This document shows, piece by piece, positions 1 through 5,317 of a DNA stretch of 24,476 nt (positions are counted from its first letter, which is position 1; the number at the start of each line of letters is the position of its first letter). This DNA comes from a virus. The stretch spans positions 1-24,476 of the IMG/VR virus record IMGVR_UViG_3300044644_000278; one strand, given 5' to 3'. A program made the position numbers and the translations under genes. The notes below the pieces were generated by a model that was not told the origin of the DNA, searched no databases, and saw nothing but the letters and a program-made list of their open reading frames with translations.

Positions 1-132
1 CTTGAGAAAGAGAAGGAGCAGATTGAAGATGCACACATAGAAGGTCAAAGAGTATTTGATGACTATCCGCATACCGAATGGACTAATCACCAAGCAGAAG
101 AATACTACAACAAAACATTCAAGAACAAATAG
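1..132 (+). CDS. Unknown protein, C-terminal fragment (5' end outside window)
   Basis: Frame 1 is open from the first base to a TAG at 130-132 and gives the last 43 residues of a protein. The fragment is highly charged (it begins LEKEKEQIEDAH) and then has an aromatic stretch, DDYPHTEWTNHQAEEYYNKTF. No domain can be named from so short a piece. It lies on the same strand as the replication block that follows and is separated from the next gene by a 45-nt gap containing a strong inverted repeat. The reading frame and the A-rich, acidic composition suggest it is real. Function unknown. Confidence 0.6.
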   Translation, partial: LEKEKEQIEDAHIEGQRVFDDYPHTEWTNHQAEEYYNKTFKNK

Positions 133-141
133 ATATGAGCT

Positions 142-169
142 AATATCGCGTATCGCGATGCGCGATATT
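142..169. repeat. 28-nt near-perfect inverted repeat between genes
   Basis: The outer arms AATATCGCG and CGCGATATT are exactly complementary over 9 bp. The middle (TATCGCGATG) continues the symmetry with one T-G mismatch and has TCGCGA at its centre. As RNA it could form a stem of about 12 bp with one wobble pair. No T-run follows, so it is not a standard intrinsic terminator. It sits in the 45-nt gap upstream of the gene at 178 and could be an operator, a processing hairpin or a protein-binding palindrome. Confidence 0.7.
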
Positions 170-177
170 GTCAAAAA

Positions 178-552
178 ATGAACATCAACTCGGAGAAAAC
201 CCGAATAACCAAACAAAATCTGACGATGAAAACCAAACTTTTTGATATATCCAGCGAGGTCGAGGCCGCGTTGATTAACGACATAAAGGCTAGAGACAAT
301 GACCAGCGGTTGTGTTGTATGATATGGAGTAAGGCACTAAGCAAACAGGGTGTCGACATACGAAACGCAAACATCTACACGTTCCTGTCTCTATACAGCG
401 ACGACAAGATGCCGCTCGCGGACTCAATCACTAGGGCGAGACGCAAGGTACAGGAGCTAAAGCCTATGTTGCGTGGAGAGAACTACGCAAAGAGGCAGGC
501 GCACCAAGAGAATGTCATCGAGCAACTAGAACTAATCGAGAAATCACTATAG
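178..552 (+). CDS. Hypothetical protein, 124 aa
   Basis: I do not recognise this protein. It is predicted to be mainly helical and charged. It has a conserved-looking core with two cysteines (RLCCMIWSKAL) and a basic stretch ending in RARRKVQELKPML. The C-terminus (ENVIEQLELIEKSL) could form a short coiled coil. Two in-frame ATGs are possible: 178, preceded by an A-rich run as is usual in Bacteroidota genes, and 226 (MKTKLFDIS), which would remove 16 N-terminal residues. The next gene starts 2 nt after its stop, which suggests one transcript. Mixed helical and basic composition would allow nucleic-acid binding, but nothing seen proves it. Confidence 0.6.
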   Translation: MNINSEKTRITKQNLTMKTKLFDISSEVEAALINDIKARDNDQRLCCMIWSKALSKQGVDIRNANIYTFLSLYSDDKMPLADSITRARRKVQELKPMLRGENYAKRQAHQENVIEQLELIEKSL

Positions 553-554
553 TT

Positions 555-902
555 ATGAAGATTGAGACAGGTAAATACTACTCACAATGGGGTTTTGGTG
601 TATCATTCATCAACTACACCAGAGGTATGTGGTCAATCGTTCTGGACATCGGTCCGTACTACATTGACTTCTACAATATGAACGGGAACGAAGGTGACAA
701 CCTTGCCGCGTTCAACGAGTTCTACAAGAACATCGACGACGACTTTGGTCCTGCACCCGACTGCGAAGGATGCGGTAAGGAGAGCGATTCTTGGGATGAC
801 CTTATGTATCACATAGACCAGCCCAACCGATGGGAACTATTATGCAAAAAATGCATAGACGAAAAAAAGAAAACCAATGAAGAACCAGAGACTAATCCTT
901 GA
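555..902 (+). CDS. Hypothetical protein with a CxxC...CxxC zinc-finger-like C-terminus, 115 aa
   Basis: The N-terminal 60 residues are rich in aromatic residues and glycine and probably form beta strands (GKYYSQWGFGVSFINYTRGMW). The C-terminal part has two cysteine pairs, C70/C73 (CEGC) and C97/C100 (CKKC), with H87 between them, which would fit a structural zinc site. The tail is lysine- and glutamate-rich. It follows the 178-552 gene by 2 nt, and its 3' end is overlapped by the 51-aa frame starting at 877. No specific function can be assigned. Confidence 0.65.
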   Translation: MKIETGKYYSQWGFGVSFINYTRGMWSIVLDIGPYYIDFYNMNGNEGDNLAAFNEFYKNIDDDFGPAPDCEGCGKESDSWDDLMYHIDQPNRWELLCKKCIDEKKKTNEEPETNP

Positions 903-1032
903 GCAATACAAGAAGGCTCAGTACAATCGAAACGTGTGCCTATACAGCCGCCGAGATACCGAAGCCAAGTATTGGGAGGGGTATGTCAACGCACTTAGTT
1001 TAATCATAGAAACCCAACCAGACGATGAGTGA
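877..1032 (+). CDS. Small hypothetical protein, 51 aa
   Basis: ATG at 877 opens a 51-codon frame (MKNQRLILEQYKKAQYNRNV...) ending with TGA at 1030-1032. It overlaps the previous gene by 26 nt, and the next gene starts inside its last codons (ATGAGTGA). It fills what would otherwise be a 120-nt gap in a tightly packed run of genes, which is the main support. The sequence looks helical and amphipathic with a YWEGYVNAL segment. Function unknown. Confidence 0.55.
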   Translation: MKNQRLILEQYKKAQYNRNVCLYSRRDTEAKYWEGYVNALSLIIETQPDDE

Positions 1033-1327
1033 GGAACATTCAGTCGAGTACAAACTCGTTAAGTTACTGATAGTATCCCAGGTGTACCTGGAACTGCTTG
1101 ATGAACTAAAAGGAACCAACGTGTACAGGCACAACCTAAAGCGTGCGGTGAATAACGTAACCATAGACGTGGAGAATTTCCTGTCTAATATGTACAAACA
1201 GATGCATATGGACAACGAGAAGGAGGAGGCATTCCTCGCCATACAACGTGGTGTCGAGATTCTAGCCGCCGCCGACATCGACGCGCTGTACAACATCGGA
1301 TATAAACCAATCAACAAAGAAGAATGA
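1025..1327 (+). CDS. Hypothetical helical protein, 100 aa
   Basis: This is an all-helical-looking protein with a Leu/Val/Ile-rich N-terminal half (LVKLLIVSQVYLELLDEL) and an acidic C-terminal half. I see no catalytic motif and do not recognise the family. Its start overlaps the end of the 51-aa gene upstream (ATGAGTGA), and its stop overlaps the MazG-like gene downstream by 4 nt (ATGA). That is typical of translationally coupled phage genes and supports both boundaries. Confidence 0.65.
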   Translation: MSEEHSVEYKLVKLLIVSQVYLELLDELKGTNVYRHNLKRAVNNVTIDVENFLSNMYKQMHMDNEKEEAFLAIQRGVEILAAADIDALYNIGYKPINKEE

Positions 1328-1623
1328 ATCCCCTAGAACTTGAAGAAAAGATTGTCGACTGGGCAATCAAACGTGGAATCACCGCACCTGAGAACGCACC
1401 GAAGCAGATGCTGAAGGTAGTAGAGGAGGTCGGAGAACTTGCGTCAGGAATCGCCAAAGGCAAGCAAGACGAAACGATTGACGCAATCGGTGACGTACTT
1501 GTCACAATTATCATCCTGTCGTATCAACTTGAGCTGAACCCCTGGGAATGCCTGGAGTCAGCGTACAACGAGATTGCGAATCGCAAGGGTCAGACGGTTA
1601 ACGGTGTATTCATCAAGGAATGA
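1324..1623 (+). CDS. MazG-like nucleoside triphosphate pyrophosphohydrolase, 99 aa
   Basis: MazG-type enzymes hydrolyse (d)NTPs to NMP and pyrophosphate, or remove alarmone-like and damaged nucleotides, using Mg2+ held by helical acidic residues. The signature is visible: E34-E35-x-x-E38 (KVVEEVGELASGI) followed by E50-x-x-D53 and D57 (DETIDAIGDVLV), matching the EExxE(n)ExxD pattern. At 99 residues it is the single-domain form common in phages. It overlaps its neighbours by 4 nt on both sides (ATGA junctions). The context of ribonucleotide reductase and primase genes fits nucleotide-pool control, but the true substrate cannot be read from sequence. Confidence 0.85.
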   Translation: MNPLELEEKIVDWAIKRGITAPENAPKQMLKVVEEVGELASGIAKGKQDETIDAIGDVLVTIIILSYQLELNPWECLESAYNEIANRKGQTVNGVFIKE

Positions 1624-1838
1624 AGACGGCACTCGAACTGATTGAAGAAAAACTCAACGACTCTGACGGCCGTGAGTTCTACCGATGGATAGTAATCAAC
1701 TTCCCTATGCTTCAGAAGCGCGAAGAACTTACTCGAAGGAGTAATGAGCGTGTATTGACATATTCTGACAACCCTCAGCGTGACAGGGTGCAGAAGATGA
1801 GTAAGAAGGTGAAGTCTGAAGAGAAGAACAACTCGTAG
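1620..1838 (+). CDS. Hypothetical protein, 72 aa
   Basis: A small, strongly charged protein whose second half is basic and probably disordered (RRSNERVLTYSDNPQRDRVQ, then Lys-rich to the end). It starts within the stop region of the MazG-like gene (4-nt overlap), so it is probably translated by coupling. It is the last gene of this sub-block before a 282-nt stretch that holds one small frame and a promoter. Family and function not recognised. Confidence 0.6.
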   Translation: MKTALELIEEKLNDSDGREFYRWIVINFPMLQKREELTRRSNERVLTYSDNPQRDRVQKMSKKVKSEEKNNS

Positions 1839-1916
1839 CGGCGAAGGCTAATGCGATGAGTAAGTATCTGATTTTGAGCATCTTATGTTAATTTAATGTT
1901 AAATGTACAAATAAAA

Positions 1917-2054
1917 ATGAAAATATACCCATTCAAGTATCGTGGTTCGTTTCACGTTCTCCCATTCATCGAGGTTCACTACGATGGTTGGGTCGATGAG
2001 ACGGGCCTGTCAATCGGTTGGTTAGACCGAGGATTATTCTTCAACTTCAAATAA
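1917..2054 (+). CDS. Small hypothetical protein, 45 aa
   Basis: ATG at 1917 opens a 45-codon frame (MKIYPFKYRGSFHVLPFIEV...) ending with TAA at 2052-2054. It is rich in aromatic residues and looks like a few beta strands. The start lies in a very A-rich context (ACAAATAAAAATG), the usual translation signal in Bacteroidota in place of a Shine-Dalgarno site. The gap it occupies (1839-2120) otherwise holds only the promoter at 2066-2097. Being this short, it could still be a chance frame. Confidence 0.45.
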   Translation: MKIYPFKYRGSFHVLPFIEVHYDGWVDETGLSIGWLDRGLFFNFK

Positions 2055-2065
2055 TTCGCAAAAAG

Positions 2066-2097
2066 TTTGCACATCTGGTAAAAAGTGTGTACTTTAG
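2066..2097 (+). promoter_or_regulatory. Bacteroidota-type promoter for the recombination operon
   Basis: TTTG at 2066-2069 and TACTTTAG at 2090-2097 are separated by 20 nt. This fits the Bacteroidota sigma-factor consensus TTTG-N19-21-TAnnTTTG, with one mismatch in the second box. Transcription would start near 2102-2104, giving a leader of under 20 nt before the ATG at 2121. The sequence also contains a short direct repeat, AAAAAGTTTG and AAAAAGTGTG, overlapping both elements. Confidence 0.7.
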
Positions 2098-2120
2098 CAA
2101 AGTAATTCAATTCAAACACT

Positions 2121-2657
2121 ATGTCTAATTACAAATTCAAGACCACCAACATCAAAGGCAAGGAGTATGTTGAGGTCAATCAACGCGTCCTGTTCTTCCG
2201 TACTGAAGCCAAGTACGAAGGGTGGACAATCGAGAACGAACTCGTCGCCATTGATAGCGAGACCTGTATCATCAAGTCAACCATCCGAGATAACAACGGA
2301 CGAGTGATTTCAAGCGCTCACGCACAGGAGGACCGCACATCATCTATGATTAACAAGACATCATACGTTGAGAACTGCGAGACTTCAGCCGTAGGCCGTG
2401 CACTAGCGATGCTTGGTATCGGAATCGAGACATCAATCGCTTCGTCTAACGAGGTTGCTATGGCCATCGCCAAGCAGGACGCTCCTGCATCCGCGACGCA
2501 AAAAGTTTCCATACCGAAGAACAGCGTCTTTCAGTCAGCCATTGACTTTATGAAGAAGGACGGAACGACCGCGGGCCTGGAGAAGATTCTCTCTAAGTAC
2601 GGCGACCAGTTCACGGACGCTCAGAAGGGAGCAATAGCCAAGTTCGTCAAGAAGTAA
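2121..2657 (+). CDS. Probable single-strand annealing protein, Rad52/ERF-like superfamily, 178 aa
   Basis: Such proteins coat and anneal complementary single strands during phage recombination. Visible features are an N-terminal segment with VEVNQRVLFFR...YEGW (residues about 17-36), resembling the Rad52/ERF core, alternating strands, then a conserved-looking helix YVENCETSAVGRALAMLGIG (about 82-101), typical of the TS.xGRALA motif in ERF-like proteins. A linker and a small helical C-terminal domain (about 128-178) follow. The next gene is a RecE-like exonuclease overlapping by 1 nt (TAATG), the classic exonuclease plus annealing-protein pair. It has its own promoter just upstream. The exact subfamily (ERF, Sak or other) is uncertain. 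Confidence 0.7.
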   Translation: MSNYKFKTTNIKGKEYVEVNQRVLFFRTEAKYEGWTIENELVAIDSETCIIKSTIRDNNGRVISSAHAQEDRTSSMINKTSYVENCETSAVGRALAMLGIGIETSIASSNEVAMAIAKQDAPASATQKVSIPKNSVFQSAIDFMKKDGTTAGLEKILSKYGDQFTDAQKGAIAKFVKK

Positions 2658-3448
2658 TGGAAATCCAACTTCTGGATGGAACGACGTGGCTCAGGGAGGA
2701 CCTGCTAGCCGCGATGACCGACGACGATTTCTACTATGGATATCTAGGGAAGGCAGCATTGTCTTCCTCGTCGCTGAAGAAGATTAACGACTCTCCGCGT
2801 GAGTATGCTCGTTATCTTAAGTATGGGGAGGATGGGGACGTTACTGCACTGGTTGCAGGCAACCTCATCCACACCCTGCTACTGGAGCCACACCTGGAGG
2901 GCAACTTCGTCCCTGTGGAGTGTGCCTCAAAGAACACTAACATTTGGAAGAATGCGGTGTTGGAGTATGAGGAGACAGGTAAGAAGCTACTGCTTCGTAA
3001 GGACTACGACAACTGCTACTATGTTGTCGATGCCCTGATGAAGAACAACTTCGTACGGGAGGCGTTATCTGACGCTGACTATGAGCTCCCAGAGATTGGT
3101 CTGCTACACGGGCTACCGTTCCGTGCTAAGGCCGATATCAAGAAGAAGGGTATGCCCTACATCTTTGACCTGAAGACGACATCGAACATCGATGACTTTT
3201 ACTTCAGTGCTAAGAAATATGGATATGCAGCCCAGGCGTACATCTACTGTACGTTGTTTGACGTGCCATACGAGAACTTCAAGTTCATCGTGGTGGATAA
3301 GATAAAGAAGGACATCGGCGTTTTCTCCGTGTCGGAGGACTTCTTTAACAGAGGCAAGCGGTTGGTGGAGAGCGCAGCGAATGATTACATTCGTTTCTTC
3401 ATCAACGGCGAGGACCTCAATCAATATGTGATTTACGGAGAACTTTAA
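2657..3448 (+). CDS. RecE-like / DUF3799 PD-(D/E)XK exonuclease, 263 aa
   Basis: This enzyme would resect double-stranded ends so that the annealing protein next door can load. Motifs in order: a Ser-rich YLGKAALSSSSLKKI start (29-43), GNLIHTLLLEP with H72 (69-79), RAKADIKK with D160, DLKTT with D171 and K173, and a later helix with YAAQAYIY (Q193). Together these match the RecE C-terminal nuclease family (H...D...D/E-x-K...QxxxY). Its length suits a stand-alone phage version. The start shares one base with the upstream stop (TAATG). No missing catalytic residue was seen. Confidence 0.85.
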   Translation: MEIQLLDGTTWLREDLLAAMTDDDFYYGYLGKAALSSSSLKKINDSPREYARYLKYGEDGDVTALVAGNLIHTLLLEPHLEGNFVPVECASKNTNIWKNAVLEYEETGKKLLLRKDYDNCYYVVDALMKNNFVREALSDADYELPEIGLLHGLPFRAKADIKKKGMPYIFDLKTTSNIDDFYFSAKKYGYAAQAYIYCTLFDVPYENFKFIVVDKIKKDIGVFSVSEDFFNRGKRLVESAANDYIRFFINGEDLNQYVIYGEL

Positions 3449-3460
3449 TTCAATACTGCG

Positions 3461-3742
3461 ATGCAAGACAAAGCAAAACCCAACTACTTCGGTAGTACCT
3501 GGTACAATGAGTACAAAGGAGAATTCAATGGATACACTCTTTACCTGACCGCTGCTGAACTAGCTGAGGCCGCTCGTTACATCAACGAGGAGTCTGGTAA
3601 GGTTAAGATTCTAATCAAGCAGGGTCGTGACCCGAAGAAGCCATACAGCGTAATCGAGTCTCCACAAGAGACAGCCGCTCGTAAGGCTAACGCCGCGGCC
3701 AGCAAAGCGCCGATGCCTAGCGCAGACGATTTGCCGTTCTAA
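3461..3742 (+). CDS. Small putative ssDNA-binding protein with SSB-type acidic tip, 93 aa
   Basis: The N-terminal ~65 residues look like a compact strand-rich domain (FNGYTLYLTAAELAEAARYI, then KVKILIKQGRD). The C-terminal third is Ala-rich and flexible and ends in SADDLPF. That ending resembles the bacterial SSB tip (DDDIPF), which recruits replication and repair partners. Gene order supports this: it follows the annealing protein and exonuclease by 12 nt, and the next gene starts on its stop codon (TAATG). The fold is much shorter than a standard 110-residue OB domain, so the ssDNA-binding role is inferred from tail and context only. Confidence 0.5.
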   Translation: MQDKAKPNYFGSTWYNEYKGEFNGYTLYLTAAELAEAARYINEESGKVKILIKQGRDPKKPYSVIESPQETAARKANAAASKAPMPSADDLPF

Positions 3743-4137
3743 TGGAGAGAGCAATCGCAGCGTTGCTGTGTTTTGAGTGGGGTCTTGAGCTGTTAAACGC
3801 TCAGCCCCGCTTCTTCACACACACATCGAGGACTGGTAGTATGTCAACACAGATAGTGTTCGGTAAGGTATCAGGTCAGGACATCGAGCTTGACACTATG
3901 CCCAACACGGAACACTTCAAGTTCTGCGTCATTGTAATCCCCGAGAAGAAGGGCAACAACGTAGTGCTGGTGGACTCAAACGAACTGCTCGGTGCTATGC
4001 ACGACAAGTGGTTCATTGCCGCCAGTAGACTGGCTACTATTATCAAGCGTAAAACCGAAATGGAGTTCACTAATGCATCCGATTTATTTTCTAGAAATAG
4101 AGGTCTCGTTCAAGAAGGGGAAGCTCAATCATTCTAG
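3742..4137 (+). CDS. Hypothetical protein, 131 aa
   Basis: I do not recognise this protein. It has a hydrophobic, aromatic N-terminus (AALLCFEWGLELLNAQPRFF), a strand-rich middle (FKFCVIVIPEKKGNNVVLVD) and a helix near the C-terminus with basic residues (RLATIIKRKTEMEF). The start codon shares its first base with the previous stop codon (TAATG). The last 65 nt overlap the next gene in another frame. Position between recombination genes and a small HTH gene suggests a DNA-metabolism accessory role, but no motif shows it. Confidence 0.6.
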   Translation: MERAIAALLCFEWGLELLNAQPRFFTHTSRTGSMSTQIVFGKVSGQDIELDTMPNTEHFKFCVIVIPEKKGNNVVLVDSNELLGAMHDKWFIAASRLATIIKRKTEMEFTNASDLFSRNRGLVQEGEAQSF

Positions 4138-4312
4138 GAAGGAGTGGGCGGTATCCAAACACGACACACCAGCAGGCATTATGATGTACGACAGCAAGAC
4201 CGCAGACAGTTTACGCGAGCGGTTGTTCGGTTCAAACTATAAGGGAGACAAGTCATTTGTAATCACTAAAGTTTTAGAAAAAAAGATTGTAGGTTATGCC
4301 TCAAATAAATAA
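4073..4312 (+). CDS. Hypothetical protein, 79 aa
   Basis: The frame is open further upstream, but the ATG at 4073 (MHPIYFLEIEVSFKKGK) is the most sensible start. It begins a typical strand-rich fold (YFLEIEVSF), and an earlier start would add a low-quality segment deep inside the previous gene. The later part includes a putative helix and strand (KTADSLRERLFG, SFVITKVLEKKIVGYA). It overlaps the upstream gene by 65 nt and the HTH gene by 17 nt. Function not recognised. Confidence 0.55.
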   Translation: MHPIYFLEIEVSFKKGKLNHSRKEWAVSKHDTPAGIMMYDSKTADSLRERLFGSNYKGDKSFVITKVLEKKIVGYASNK

Positions 4313-4511
4313 CGAAGACGAAGCCCTTGAGATGCTTAGGGTGCTCACCGAGAACATCGGCGTGAGCCAGACGGCAATCGCCAAGAACCTCAGACTGAGC
4401 CGTACGTTGGTTACGAATGTGATAAACAGGAACGCCATCGTCACACCCAAGTTCATCGACAGACTAAACCAATTCGTCGAACACATCAAAATTGAATTAT
4501 CCTATGAATGA
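4296..4511 (+). CDS. Small helix-turn-helix DNA-binding protein, 71 aa
   Basis: Nearly the whole protein is a helical HTH of the XRE/Cro type. After an acidic helix (residues 6-18), the segment GVSQTAIAKNLRLSRTLVTN (22-41) has the helix, GVSQ turn and recognition-helix pattern, with SRTLVTNVINR as the recognition helix. It is followed by a C-terminal helix with PKFIDRLNQFVEH. It has no partner domain, so it may be a repressor or a small replication-block regulator. It overlaps genes on both sides (17 nt and 8 nt). Its operator is not identifiable from this window. Confidence 0.7.
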   Translation: MPQINNEDEALEMLRVLTENIGVSQTAIAKNLRLSRTLVTNVINRNAIVTPKFIDRLNQFVEHIKIELSYE

Positions 4512-4929
4512 GTTTCTATACTGGGACGACCCAGGCGATAGCCAGCAAGTCGTCGACAAGCAAGAGAAGCGCCACCTCGTCGCTGTGTACGGCACACTGA
4601 AGATGGGGCGCGGTAACAACATCTACCTGCGCGACTCAATCTATATGGGAACCGCTCGCACTAAGGAGCCGATGCGTATGTGTGTGATTTCACTCCCCTA
4701 CGTAATCAAGGGCTCCTCAGAGAACGGCAAGCACGTCCTACTTGAGTTGTACTACGTTGATGACACCACACTAGCCGCACTCGACCGATTGGAGGGACAC
4801 CCAATCTACTACAAGCGCGAGAAGATTACCGTAACGCCTGAGGAGTCAGTGTTCAACAGCGACACAGAAGCCTGGGTATATATGGTAGGTGAAGAATACG
4901 ATAACAACAAATACTACGATGAATTCTAG
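4504..4929 (+). CDS. Gamma-glutamylcyclotransferase-like (GGCT/AIG2) protein, 141 aa
   Basis: Proteins of this fold cyclise gamma-glutamyl amines or related adducts; phage members are common but their substrates are mostly unknown. The diagnostic glycine-rich loop is VAVYGTLKMGRGN (residues about 26-38, YGTL at 29-32), and the likely catalytic glutamate is E97 in LDRLEGHP, followed by YYKR. Both match the GGCT pattern. I chose ATG 4504 over an upstream TTG because it falls in the usual overlap with the previous stop. Its stop overlaps the start of the next gene by 11 nt. Confidence 0.75.
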   Translation: MNEFLYWDDPGDSQQVVDKQEKRHLVAVYGTLKMGRGNNIYLRDSIYMGTARTKEPMRMCVISLPYVIKGSSENGKHVLLELYYVDDTTLAALDRLEGHPIYYKREKITVTPEESVFNSDTEAWVYMVGEEYDNNKYYDEF

Positions 4930-5317
4930 AGATAAGATAACACAGGAAGCAGACCGCGTGAAGGAACTCCTACTAAGGAAGAACGCCTCATACGGTGACA
5001 GCGCACTCAAGCCAGCTAACGTATTCGCTAAGGGCTCAGCGGTAGATAACCTCTGCTCCCGAATCGACGACAAGCTGATGCGTATTAAGAACAGAGGGCT
5101 CAATGTAGACACAGTGGATACCATTGATGACCTTATCGGCTATTTAATTCTATTAAACATCGCGCTAAAAGATGCAGCAGGACATTTTACAGAGGAAAGT
5201 CACAAGGTTCAAGAGCATTCTGAGGCCAGAGGAACCACTACATATAGCAGTTGGACAAGTAATCCAACTGATAACATCGCCCAAGGAGGATACACTTGGC
5301 CTGGTATCGAAGATTAG
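4919..5317 (+). CDS. DUF1599 / Nmad1-like protein, 132 aa, with a C-terminal extension
   Basis: Residues about 1-86 resemble the DUF1599 (nucleotide modification associated domain 1) family: RKNASYGDSALKPANVF, then DNLCSRIDDKLMRIKNRG, then DTIDDLIGYLILLNIALKD. The spaced acidic residues in helices are reminiscent of MazG-type pyrophosphohydrolases, so a nucleotide-processing role is plausible but unproven. The domain appears complete by about residue 86. The remaining ~46 residues (Ser/Thr/Gly-rich, no clear structure) are encoded by DNA that also encodes the N-terminus of the primase-helicase in another frame, a 146-nt overlap. The tail may be non-functional read-on sequence. Confidence 0.65.
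   Translation: MNSRDKITQEADRVKELLLRKNASYGDSALKPANVFAKGSAVDNLCSRIDDKLMRIKNRGLNVDTVDTIDDLIGYLILLNIALKDAAGHFTEESHKVQEHSEARGTTTYSSWTSNPTDNIAQGGYTWPGIED

Noticed and set aside
3992-4072. Upstream extension of the 79-aa gene at 4073
   Set aside because: The added segment lies deep in the previous gene, has an unnatural Trp/Pro/Ser composition and no better start context.
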